In this document: positions 35,959-46,093 of the stretch, piece after piece
Position numbering within the stretch: position 1 is the stretch's first letter
Layout of the letters: each line of letters opens with the position of its first letter
Assembly: GCA_964030785.1 (NCBI GenBank)
Contig: CAXIQD010000067.1
Span: 1 to 64,000, forward strand
Source of the DNA: Siderastrea siderea
Taxonomy: Eukaryota > Cnidaria > Anthozoa > Scleractinia > Rhizangiidae
Length of the DNA: 64,000 nucleotides
Reading direction: 5' to 3'
Position numbers and translations under genes: made by a program
The notes under the pieces: model-generated
Databases searched by the model: none
Seen by the model: the letters and a program-made list of their open reading frames with translations, nothing else
Told to the model about the DNA's origin: nothing

Positions 35959-36168
35959 TTAGAACATGGTCACACCCACTCAGCCAATCAGTGTACAGCA
36001 CTTCGATGCTCTGTATTCGATAAACTGTTTTAAATTATGTAAAGTGGCTGGGGCTTTGAAGCACACGGAAATTGTGGGTAAAATTAGTATTCACAGAAAA
36101 TTTCTGCATTCATTAGTAGTTCTATATAGTCATTAGTATGCTCTATCTCATAGAGCATAGGAATTGTA
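35959..36168. mobile_element. TTAGAACATGGTCACACCCA element, truncated copy d
   Basis: Has the left tip and first about 200 bp, then breaks off into ATTGTATCCTAC, a sequence also found just right of the hairpin in unit 1 (about 11036). Shares the unit-1 form (GTAAAATTAGTATTCACAG) more than copies b and c. Confidence 0.7.
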
Positions 36169-36210
36169 TCCTACACTGACACTGACACGAGCGTTCATTG
36201 TCTAACCGTC

Positions 36211-37058
36211 TTATAACATGGTCACACCCACAAAGAATTTCGTTTTTGCGTGCAGATTGTATTTTTGCATTTTAATTTTTTAGTTCTCACCTTGAAATCA
36301 CGTTGCTATTTTGTTTACGATATTTTCGCTATTGTACGCATGCCTTTGAGGTGCAATGTTTTAGAGTGCTTCACCGCGCAGTTTATCGCAGTTGGTGTGC
36401 CAATACACGGAAAATTGGAACTCGAGGCAGTGATCGCCGCTAAAGATTTTCTAGATTTCCACTGGTGAAAGCAGTCTTCGAGGCGCTACAACCACCGACA
36501 CCAGCAAGTGGGGAATCCGCAGGAAACTCCAAGAGGCCAAATTAAGTCAAGTTCAAGTACAACACTCGTAGTCTGGCAAACACGGAGAAACAAGTCTGTC
36601 CTTCTGTTTCAATTAAGGTCTGAACAGTTCGTATTTCATGTAAAATAATCGTTTTTCTTTCGATTTGCCTTTTGCTATGCTATTATACCGTAAGATTGCA
36701 TTTTTTTGTTAAAACGCCAAAAATAATGAGTGTTTCTAGCCGTTGAAGCTGTTGATTTTATCGATTTAGTTATAAATATTCGCAGAGAATTTGTGCATTC
36801 ATTAGTAGTTTCTACTTAGTCATTAGTATGCTCTATATAGAGCATACTAATGAGGCTTCCAAACAAAGAAAAACAATGCCTCATTAGTATGCTCTATAGA
36901 GAACCACTAATGAATGCAGAAATTCTCTGTAATTTTACCGCGCAGTTTCCCTGTGCTTCAAAGCCCCCGCCACTTTACATAATTTAAGACAGTTTATGGA
37001 ATATAGAGCATCGAAATGCTGGACACTGATTGGCTGAGTGGGTGTGACCATGTTCTAA
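36211..37058. mobile_element. TTAGAACATGGTCACACCCA element, inverted copy e
   Basis: Same family as copies b and c but in reverse orientation, with a left tip TTATAACATGG and an intact right tip. It replaces the stretch where the unit-2 homologue of the copy-4 BTB pseudogene should be. Confidence 0.8.
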
Positions 37059-37261
37059 CTTGTTTTAGTGCGTTCATCTTTGAAGGGACTCGCTTACTAA
37101 TTTTGAAAAGTGGTTACTGCTGAGTCATGGGCATCTGAAAGGTAGGAATTGGAATCGGGAATTGGAAAGTGGAACAGGATCTTGAACATTTACCTTGGAA
37201 ACTTAAGGATGACATAAAAAACCGTTAAACGGAGGAGTCTCATCTGTCCCCCTTTTAATAT
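37059..37261 (-). pseudogene. Stub of the copy-4 kelch-like pseudogene with its 5' flank
   Basis: Positions 37060-37230 match 11915-12095 of unit 1, including the start region (ACTTGTTTTAGTGCGTTCATC, a minus-strand ATG with about 5 codons) and upstream sequence. The rest of the fragment is missing and the inverted element copy e abuts it. Confidence 0.7.
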
Positions 37262-38177
37262 TCCTTTTTATTTAAGGCGTGAGAATACTTTTGCTTTTAC
37301 GCGTAGCTGTTACAAACATGGACGGACGCGAAACCGTAAAGCATTCACCAAATTAAAGAGGTAGTATCTGACTTAATTGTCGAGTGAGTTAATTTCGACA
37401 TCTTTTGGTTGAACTGCAATATAATAGGCGATCAAAGTGAGCTAAGGTGTTTAAAGGGTCTCTTTTATTCCAGAGGCTATTGTTGTATAACTTGGTCAAT
37501 TGTAATTCCCATTCTCCCAAAAATGATATTGTCCCAAATCCAGTGGTGTCTGATTTCTCATTTCCGAAAAAAAAGTAAACAAAGAAAAAACAAAAACATC
37601 ATCAGAATTCACTAGGATTTAAAGCTTTAGTATAAGACATGTTCCCAATTACAGTTTTATTCCTAACTTTTTCTACCGTTTCCTCATTCACTACGGGAAA
37701 TTGGCCGCATATTCAAGTACATTTTGATCATTTTCTACATAAAAACTAGCTTAGCAACATTTGATAATTGCCGACCTTAACCTAAGGGTCATTTAAGTAG
37801 TCTTTTTTGTTTTTCAGTAGTTCGCCTTAAGACAATGCACCGAGCGAAGGAATTCAGTGTTGGCATGATCTTAGATATTGTGGGAAGGTTAAGGCCACTT
37901 TCTATGGATGATGTGGAATTTGCCTGCTTGAAAACTTTGAACACTATCCTTATAGCTGATCCTGGTAAATTGCACTGATTGTAGGGTGGTAAAAACATGT
38001 TCCACGATTAAACTTTGTGGCTCAACTGCAAAAGGTGAAAAAAGTGCAGTCAAGGACCACTTTCATTCCATTTGTTTATCTTTCTTGATCTTGATCTTGA
38101 TTACAATATTATTATTATATTATATTATTATTTGAATAAAGATAATTATTATTATTATCATCATTATTATGATGATT

Positions 38178-38213
<36 letters not shown>

Positions 38214-38853
38214 TTTTGCATCACATGGCATTACGGCTAGGGAATAGCGTTACTAGAGTGACACACTCCAATTAAAGCTTTATTTCTACCTTTTCTAACC
38301 TCCGTCACTCACTGTGGGGAACTGGGTACATTTTCAATCCCCTATCAATGATGCATTAGCAAAATAAATAGTAAAATTGATATTCGATTTCTTGTCGGGG
38401 TGGGGGGGGGGGGGGGGATATGCGATGCAACGTGTGACAGCCGTAAAAGTTTCTAGGTCTGGGACAGTTCTTGGTGCCCTGTAATTACTTTCCTAGGTAA
38501 TATTACCACAATGAAGCGAGGAGAAAACAAAATTACATCACAGCTTTTTCAAAACCGGTTGATTAATGTAAAATTGACCGCGATAATAATTTAAAAAATG
38601 AAACAGCGCTGGTGACGGTTTAATTTGTGTTTAACTCGTGTATAAATTTTATGCACTATAAATACAAAAGTACTGTTTCACTGTCTCTTCCTTTCAATTG
38701 TCTCCCAATGTGGCTCCTTTTGGTGTCAGATTGTCGCACGACTTTAACAAAGTCAAGCTGCAGGTTCTGTTCATTTTAATTCTTTCAAGGAGCTATGTCA
38801 AGGTATTTTCGTTCATTTTTTATGATCTAACATACAGATGTAGCTCCTTTAAA
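37262..38853. repeat. Unit 3 downstream flank of the kelch-like gene
   Basis: Near-identical in order to 12955-15037 without the tRNA-like insertion. Includes the GAT microsatellite (38090-38215) and a G-run at about 38403-38417, longer than in unit 2. No gene seen. Confidence 0.75.
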
Positions 38854-39269
38854 CAGGGTCTGGAAGGGGGTCCTGATCCGGCATTCCCGCTCCTTTTTCA
38901 CGAGAATCCCGCATCCCGCACTTTTTCATCGCTATCCCGAATCCCATTTTTTCTTTACCAAAAATACATTAAAAAAGACTAATTTCTGCAAAAGCTTATA
39001 AATTTAAGATGTAGATTGGCCCTTTCAATTGATATTTTGCGCTCGACTGGTTGATTCGCCTTTGCCGCTATAAGGTTTATTTGGATCGAATTTCCGAATT
39101 CCCGACAGACAGGCAACAAAATCCCGCATCCCGTGCCCAAATTTTGGCAAATCCCGCTTCCCTGGTTGCAGTCAAATCCCGAATCCCGTCAAGATATTTT
39201 GCGTTTTCCCGAATCCCGCACCGTATTTTGATCAAATCCCGGATCCCGAGAATAGCCTTCCAGACCCTG
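38854..39269. mobile_element. 416-bp CAGGGTCTGGAAGG inverted-repeat element, complete copy
   Basis: Tips CAGGGTCTGGAAGG and CCTTCCAGACCCTG, flanked by TTTAAA on each side. Units 1 and 2 have a single uninterrupted TTTAAA at this place just beyond the kelch-like stop codon. The duplication may be read as TTTAAA or as TTAA with tips ACAGGG, the latter recalling piggyBac/Kolobok targets. Non-coding; filled with TCCCG/ATCCCG repeats. Confidence 0.8.
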
Positions 39270-39301
39270 TTTAAACTGCTTACTTCATAAAGTTCCTTCA
39301 C

Positions 39302-41436
39302 TCAGTTATCTCGAAGTAGAAGTTTCCAACCACTCGCTGGCATAAGGTTATTTAAATCTCCTTTGAAAAGTCGAAGAGAACAAGCACTAAAGTATGTAAA
39401 AGACGAACTTACAGGCCAACTTTCCTTTACTTTCCACTCATCTTTCTCAGGGTTACAACACTCCATTGTCCATTCACTGCCCAAAAAGGTCATTGCCACA
39501 AAGTGCATATAACGTTTCATCAACAAGCATCATGTTTCCAAGACCCACATGATTACTCGCTAAACTGCCTATGAAACGCCACTCATCTGTCTCTATGCTG
39601 TACACTTCGCATGTTTTCACCCCAGACCACCCAGACAGGTATCCTCCAGCTATGAAGATCTTGTCGCGTGTACCAACACCAAAAGCATCAACCCTGTGTT
39701 CTTGTACGTTTGCTATGTCATGCTATTTACTTCACCTTGCATCAAATTTCAGTGCACAATGTTTTCGTGTGACACTTCCGTCTGGCATAGCTCTCTCACA
39801 TGACCGTTGTTCCCCACCGATAACATATATGTGCTCGTTAATAGTCACATAACAAGCGCCTAGCCAGTGCATAGTCGGAAGTATCGCATTCGCGTCAAGG
39901 TCGTATTTCGAAAGCGCTAAGCAAATCGAGCCCTCGGAGAGATTTTGATGTTCCGAAACGAAACAGATTTCGTTTTCAACAACCAATACCGCCACAAGCA
40001 GATCTCCAGGAGCTAAAAATTCTAGGCACGAGCCTGTTTTCGTCCATGGCGTTGGAGTACGGCAGTTTAAATCCAGGATAAAACACTGCGCTCTTTTAAC
40101 ATCGTAGGGAACAAGGAATAGCTTACCCCGACATGAAAAAGCAAACTGTTTCTCACAATAGGTGTCAGTATCATGGTAACGATCAGACTTGGCCTTCTCG
40201 GGCAAACTATAAAACTCGTTTTCTTCAGGAATATTAACAAGGGTGCGAAAAGGCACCTCCGACCCACAAACCGCAATAACGGAAACCTCGAGAGCCTTCC
40301 TTGGGGAATGCGGCCGTGAAACATCCCAATCACTTTCAATCAATTCACGATCAATCCATGCTAATGTTTCAGTCACGTCATTGAGGCAGTCTTTATTGTC
40401 TTTGACGAGATAACTTGTCACGCGATAGAAAAGTTAGCCGTACGTGACGAAACATATCACCGAAGTTTGCGCTCCGTTGGCTTTTATCATGATCGATCCA
40501 TCTTAGAACGGTTTCAAAAACGTCTTCCTCTCCACTTGTTGCAATTTCGTCGCTGGAAATCCATTTTTCGACTTCATGACTCGGCAATTTCATAAATTCC
40601 TTTGTTTCTGCGAGGACGGCAAAGTTTGAGCAGATAAATTTCCGGGTACTGTCCATTTAACATTACACAGGTACTCTTCTGCCAAGTGGAGAGTTGAAAA
40701 ACAGTTCAGTGTGGTCAAGTTGTGTTCCAGAAACTTCCCAGCGATATGTTTAAGGTTTGAAAGGCAGAGATAATCGCCACTGCAATCAGGTTCTTGGCAT
40801 TCTATTGAGTGGAAATCTCTACGTTCCCAGTGTAAATGAACTCCAGAATATCCACCATCTGAGACTTGTTGAACATCTCCAGTCGAATGACTCCTTCTTT
40901 CTTTTCCTTCATGTCGCTTCTGAGAAGCGCTTCAAAGAAAGGACTCGCTTCTGAGAGAACTTGTCTGTGGGCCTTGAACTCCTTTCCCCGGGGGGGACTC
41001 CCATATGAAAGTGACGGGGATGCTCGTCGTCTCGCTTAGGGTTGTAAATTGCAGATTTTGGTCTCGCTTAGGGTTTTTAGGAAGGAAAGCCAATATTTTT
41101 ACCCATTCAGGTATCGCTTAGGGTGTGAGTAAAAAAATATCTACATGAAAAAACCAAACGACGTCAATCTTTAGCATCAATCTTTAGAGCATTTAAAATC
41201 ACTGAAGCTCTTATTTGGTTGTCTGTGTTAGCATGGTCTCGTTTAGGGGTCAAATAACGCCTGAACCACGCCCAGATTGGTCTCCTTTAGGGGTTTAATT
41301 CTAATTTTCCGACGAGCATCCCCGTCACTTTCATATGGGAGTCCCCACCGGGCTCCTTTCTATCTTTGACTAACAAAGTTACATCATATGGATTCAGCTG
41401 AAGATCTTGTTTTAGTGTTACGTCGGGCACATTCAT
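39302..41436 (-). pseudogene. Kelch-like copy 3, disabled
   Basis: ATG at 41436 (MNVPDVTLKQDLQLNPYDVT), then the 366-bp MITE 40987-41352 in the BTB region. Further damage: a GAG to TAG nonsense change in STQENAK (about 40806), a one-base deletion near 40770, small deletions near 40660, and a 23-bp deletion at about 40423 between GTCACG repeats. Smaller in-frame or frameshifting deletions follow in the kelch part (about 39640, 39480). The remaining pieces (SLVKDNKDCLNDVTE..., SCRGKLFLVPYDVK) match copy 2 most closely, including the AKSDRYHDTDTYCE stretch missing from copy 1. Confidence 0.9.
40987..41352. mobile_element. 366-bp MITE with 8-bp target duplication (hAT-like)
   Basis: Long inverted ends (CCCGGGGGGGACTCCCATAT... 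and ...ATATGGGAGTCCCCACCGGG, about 45 bp). Flanked by the perfect 8-bp repeat CTCCTTTC (40979-40986 and 41353-41360), which is single in copies 1 and 2. An 8-bp duplication suits hAT-type transposition. The core repeats CTCGCTTAGGG-like words. Non-coding. Confidence 0.85.
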
Positions 41437-42700
41437 CTTCGAAATCAGCGACACTCGCAAGGAAGGTCGATATTCTTTATTTAAAAGAAGAATCGTTATA
41501 ACTGTTGACAGCTGTACGTGTGTCGACTCACGGACACGTGGACGTGGAAAGGCGACCAATACCCAGAGTCCTTAGAGTTCTTGATCAGCGGGCGGTCGCT
41601 AGGAGACCAAGACTCTGGGTTCGACATTGGTGTAAAAGTAGGAATGGGGAATGTGGAATGCAGAATCCAGAAATGAAAATTGACCTTAAACATAAGATAA
41701 AACTTACCAGCCTCAAGGCACAATGATTTTTTTAAGCTTTCATTTTAAACGGTGATCAAAGGACTTCTGTGAGAATTGTTTTTCCTGCATCTTACATCTT
41801 GAGTTCTTTTACATCCTTTCAGTTCTGTTTTTGCTAGTTTTTGTTTGCACGACGCCTGTACAACAATAAAACTAGTTTAATGCGGCTATTTAGTAATTTT
41901 ACAGCTCACTTAATTTCATGATGAAGAATTAAAAACCATTTTTGTCATGGAAGCAAAGAAATGGTATTCGTTCGTGTTTATCGAGTTAATTTCGGGTTAT
42001 TTTTGTTGAACTCAGCAATAAGTGATAAACTTTTACTTCAGGGCGAAAGGCTTTTTTGGTGTGTTTTGTACCTTTTTCGAATCCGTTACTTGAAATAGTG
42101 GCTCAGAACACGAATCTCGATTACAAATCTGTACTATATGACCTTATGAATCTTTTCGGGGGTAAACTTTCATGGATCAGATAATTCATTTTCAAAGTTT
42201 AGTTTAAAAAAGTGACGGAAACAACTCTCTCCTCCGCAGAGGCTCCTCGGTTCGTAAACACCAGTGAAAGAAAAAATACGGGAGCCGGGAAAACAGGAGG
42301 GCGGCGAACAATGAGAAGAGGGAAAAGGCCAGCGTTCCCCGCCGGCTTTAATTTTCCCTCTTCCCAGCTTCCGCGCGTTTCTACCCAGCGCGACTGTAGG
42401 AGTAGCGAGCTGAAAAAAACATTAATTGCAAATTCTACTTGCGGTTCAATAGAAAAATTAAAATTGAGGCATGGAACCGTGGTCCCTTTTATTCAGTTCA
42501 ATATTATTAAGGCCCAACTTATCACTAAACGACTAGCGACTAACTTAAAAACGGTTGATGCTAAAAGTTAAAATGGCGCCTAATGATTATGCTCTAATAT
42601 GTAGGCCACGTTAAAAGCTTTTCAGCCATGTAAAGCCTCTGAAATGTAGTTTTGCTATTGACCAATCTCAGGCAAGAAATTTGAATGACTGTGAACATAA
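41437..42700. repeat. Unit 3 upstream flank
   Basis: Homologous to 5949-7160 and 31358-32570 but more diverged, with a GC-rich replacement of about 200 bp at roughly 42226-42430 (CTCCTCCGCAGAGGCTCC and following), probably another small insertion. An open frame over that block has no coding character. Confidence 0.55.
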
Positions 42701-43413
42701 GGGACTAAGCAATAATTACCTGGAGGGGGGGGGGTTGGGAAACCAGAGGGGGGGCATAGGGGAAAATCACAACTAGAGAGAGGGGGGTTGGATGTAAAAT
42801 CTAATACATACATTGGGGGGCATTAGTTTTTTCACTCTTTTTCACAAACTGGAAAAGAGGTAGAAGAGCTAATAGAGTTCAAACATTTATACTTGCTTAC
42901 ACTGGAATTAAACTGGGAAAATATCAACTCCAGGTGCTTTGATCTCTGAACTGGCTGACTATTTAATATTTTCCTGCCTATCATGCAGTAAGAGAGGAAT
43001 GCCACTGTTATGTATTAAAACAGTTCTACTTTATTGGCACCAGGAATGCTGTTAAAGTTAGTTTGGGTTTTCCGTAGTTATGTTTGGGGGAAAATGCCAC
43101 CAGGAAAACGCTTAAAATGGCATTTCCGAGCATCCAGATTTCGAACTTTTCTGGGGGAGCATGCCCCCAGACCCCCTCTAAAAGCTCGTACCTTCGGCGC
43201 TTTCGCAACTGCCTCGGTTATCACAAAAGTCTCGCTATGGCCTTGACACTATGACTATTCAATGAAAAAGAAAGAGGCCAGTGTAGGATAGCCTACATTG
43301 TATTATTATTAAGGAGAATGGAAAACCCAACTGTTGACTTTAATAAATTGATAAATATAAATTGATCTATCCAAATATTAACAGTTTCATCACTTTGCAA
43401 AGTTAGCTTATAA

Positions 43414-44763
43414 ACGTCTCCTGAGTGTCCAGATAAAGAAATTGTTCAACGAGGTAAAATTTCCTCCTCTGAAGAAAGGTTTTTGCAAGAGTTCTGTTCC
43501 CAGTACAACGTGGACGAGACTGCGTGTAAAAGTTATGTAGAGCACCTTGAGTTCTTGGATGCAAAGGCGAAAAAAAGGAGTAAGAAAAAGAAACGCTCTT
43601 CCGTCTAATATTTCTTGGAAAATGAAACAGACATGGAAGCGCTTACGAACAACCAGCTAAAAATGTATTTAAAACATGGTCTCAAGATAAGCGGAAGTAA
43701 GGCTGATTTAACTAAAAGAGTTCTCAGCCATGCACGTGAAAATGCTGCCGGGGATGTTCTGGAAGATGAAGAATTTTATAGCGGAGCCAGCGCGCTAGCG
43801 CGTCAGCGGAGCTCCATTGCTAAGGAAATTTGGTAACCTATCAAGCCAAGAAATTTTGGTAGTGATGTAATAGTCACGTGACCGTCCGTCCGTCCGTACG
43901 TACGTCCGTCCGTCCCTCCGCACCACAGGGTTACCAATACACTTCATACACTGGATAAAACCTTGTGCTGAATCCCATGTGTTTTTGGCGTGAAATCGCA
44001 TGTTCACCCGCGTTGTAGCAAAACAAGCAAAGACAACAAAAGTCATAAACAAATTTGTTAATGGAAAAAAAAGTTCAAAAGAATACTCAGTTTTCTTTTT
44101 GGTGGAAGGGGAAAAGTTCATTTAGGCGAAAAAATTAGGCGACAAAGTTCAGGCGAAAAGTTCAAATTTGCGGCGTCGGTTCTGTTCGAACTCGGTCGGC
44201 ACACCGCTTGAGTTCGCAGCTTTTCGCAGCGGTTTCGACGCCAAATATAGCAGAACTAGTGCTTTTGGGTTTTTCTGTCCACAGCCATGGTTTTTACGGC
44301 GTTCCGAACACATTTTGCCAGGAAGAACACCAGCATTTTCATGCTGATAGGCAGCTTGTCACGAAGAAAGAAAGAAGTATTAAAACTAACTCGAGAGTGA
44401 CAAGGAACGCTCGTGGCCAAGTGGACTAATATCCGACTTCTTACGCCGACGATCCGGGTTCGACTCTCAGCGAAGGTAGGAATTTTTTCTTTTGTTTTTT
44501 CTTTTGTTTGTTTTTTTTTTAATTTAACGACTTGAATGAGAGTATTTTCACAAATTAATAACTACCAGCAAAAAACAAACAAACAAACAAAACAAAAAGG
44601 GGGGCTCCACTTTTAGGCTTGGCTAAATCTATATATTAACTCGTGTGAAGACGACACAACTTCAGAATCAGAGTCAAGTGATTCCGATGGAGAGAACTCA
44701 TACGTTGAAGAGTCATTTGAAGTACTTTTTGTGCCTGAGGTAGACATCCAACACGTAAATTAG
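43414..44763 (+). pseudogene. SAP-domain protein remnant, interrupted by stop and insertion
   Basis: One + strand frame runs from 43414 (PECPDKEIVQRGKISSSEER) through a lysine-rich stretch to an in-frame TAA at 43606. It continues in the same frame with an ATG at 43633 and a SAP-type helix-extended-helix (MEALTNNQLKMYLKHGLKIS). At 43780 it is cut by the 856-bp element; beyond it the acidic tail (SCEDDTTSESESSDSDGENS) runs to a TAG at 44761. Removing the insert plus one TA restores the frame exactly, so the frame was intact across that point when hit. SAP domains bind AT-rich DNA. The protein is probably element-encoded; the family is not identified. Confidence 0.55.
43781..44636. mobile_element. 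GCGGAGCC element nested in the SAP-encoding element
   Basis: Near-identical to 12116-12949 and flanked by TA on both sides (43779-43780 and 44637-44638). Includes a tRNA-like segment at about 44405-44480 (GTGGCCAAGTGGACTAA D-arm-like, GGGTTCGACTCTCAGCG T-arm-like), better preserved than in the other copy, followed by T-runs. Non-autonomous. Confidence 0.75.
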
Positions 44764-44949
44764 GTATGAGGGAACCAATGCGTGGAGGAAGCATTGGAGG
44801 GGGGGGGGGGGGGTTCGACTTTAATATTATCAGTAGGTGAGGGGAGGTTACAGTTAATTTTCGCTTAGTGAGAGGGGGGGTGCGACTTAATTTTGAGCCC
44901 TTTCCCATTTCCCAACCCCCCCTCCAGGTAATTATTGCACAGTCCCTAA

Positions 44950-45638
44950 AAGCTTTCAAACTTTCAGTGTTGTTTTAAGAAATGGTTCTGCAATCTGACG
45001 TTTAGTACCGCCCAGGTTCTTTTGCAAAATTAACTTCATGTACCATTATTATTACTGACAGCGCCTGATATAGCCCGCGCGCACATATATTTCAATCATA
45101 TTTCCTCCAACAGGGAGATGTCTGGTAACACACGCACAGAGTATCTCTAAAGCCTTCGAGTTTTCTTATTTCGATCAATGGCTTTTGTATAGGTAAGATC
45201 TCTTTCTCAGTATATAATCCGTCCGCATGGTTTTGGTTCTATCCGGTACGCTTGATATACTCGGTTAAATTGAACGACCAGTATAATATGTACTGTTTAA
45301 TAAACGAGCAGGAGTGTTTTATCGGGTTTAAAACCACGAGGCGTAGCCGAGTGGTTTTAGACCCGATAAAACACGATCTGCGAGTTTATTGAACGGCTTC
45401 AAAAAACGATCTCATAGAATAATGAACTAATGGTGCCATTTTCCCGTGCTATAACTTTATTCCATAGTCTCATCAAGAGAATGTCAAAATCGATCTCACA
45501 GAATATAAAGACATTCTTTCATGTTTTGTAGTTCCTATAGTCTTTGAAAAGAATAAAAAGTTTTGTTTAATGAGCTTCGGACCATTTTCCCGTGCTGCTA
45601 GTTCATGCTGCTAGATCTGAAAAGAATTATAAGATTAG
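44950..45638. other. End of unit homology, then unit-3-only DNA with a hairpin
   Basis: 44950-45130 continues the upstream-flank homology (ACAGGGAGATGTCTGGT). Beyond about 45140 the sequence is unique to unit 3 until about 48880. A near-palindrome at about 45296-45394 (arms TTTAATAAACGAGCAG / CTGCGAGTTTATTGAA, centre CGTAGCCG) resembles other foldback repeats here. Confidence 0.5.
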
Positions 45639-46031
45639 ATGATTTGTATAGTGGAAACTTCATTCAATAGTGAGCTCGATGAGAACATTATGGCTTCGAA
45701 GCACAAGCGGACGTGTCGCAAACCCAAAAATGCTGAAGAAGAGAAACAACTGCTGGAAAATGCCGTACCAAAGTCAACACGTTCCGTCAATAAGTGGGCT
45801 ATGAAGATTTTTTCAGAATGGCAGTCAACAAGAGTAAATAAGAAAGCTTCTGAAGAGCCGAGCAGTTGTACTAATGACACATCACAAATTCAAGACTTGG
45901 AAACCGACGTGCTTGATATGACGGCAGAGTCGCTAAATTTTTGGTTAACAAAATTCATAATGGAAGTGTGCAAAGATACCGGGGAAAATTATCCTCCTCG
46001 TACGCTGTACAGCATTGTTTCTGTTATATAA
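45639..46031 (+). pseudogene. N-terminal part of a Crypton-derived KIAA1958/ZMYM-like protein
   Basis: 130-codon frame with ATGs at 45639 and 45690. NAVPKSTRSVNKWAMKIFSE, then ESLNFWLTKFIMEVCKDTGE and NYPPRTLYSIV, resembles the SAM-like N-terminal region of Crypton tyrosine-recombinase-derived proteins annotated in corals as KIAA1958-like or ZMYM2-like. In that family the next residues lead into the recombinase core. Here the frame ends in a stop inside the perfect palindrome at 46024-46093, and no recombinase core is seen downstream. Truncated relic rather than a working gene. Family assignment is by memory of motif spacing. Confidence 0.5.
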
Positions 46032-46093
46032 AATGTTACCCTCATTAGTATTCTTTATATAAAGAATACTAATGAGGGTAACATTTTATATAA
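46024..46093. repeat. Perfect 70-bp palindrome
   Basis: Every base pairs about the centre between 46058 and 46059; each arm contains TTACCCTCATTAGTATTCTT. It overlaps the end of the Crypton-like frame. Part of one arm recurs just after (TTTATATAAAGAATAGTAAT). The CTCATTAGTAT word also appears in the palindromes of the TTAGAACATGG elements (about 34110-34200). Confidence 0.95.

Larger units (their letters stand above)
42701..44946. mobile_element. 2.25-kb element with TAA target site (PIF/Harbinger-like?)
   Basis: Inverted tips GGGACTAAGCAATAATTACC and (reverse-complemented) GGGACTGTGCAATAATTACC extend over about 39 bp. Flanked by TAA (42698-42700 and 44947-44949), single in units 1 and 2. 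A 3-bp TAA/TTA target is typical of PIF/Harbinger elements. It carries a SAP-domain reading frame (43414-44763) and was itself hit by the GCGGAGCC element at 43781-44636. No DDE transposase seen. Confidence 0.75.
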
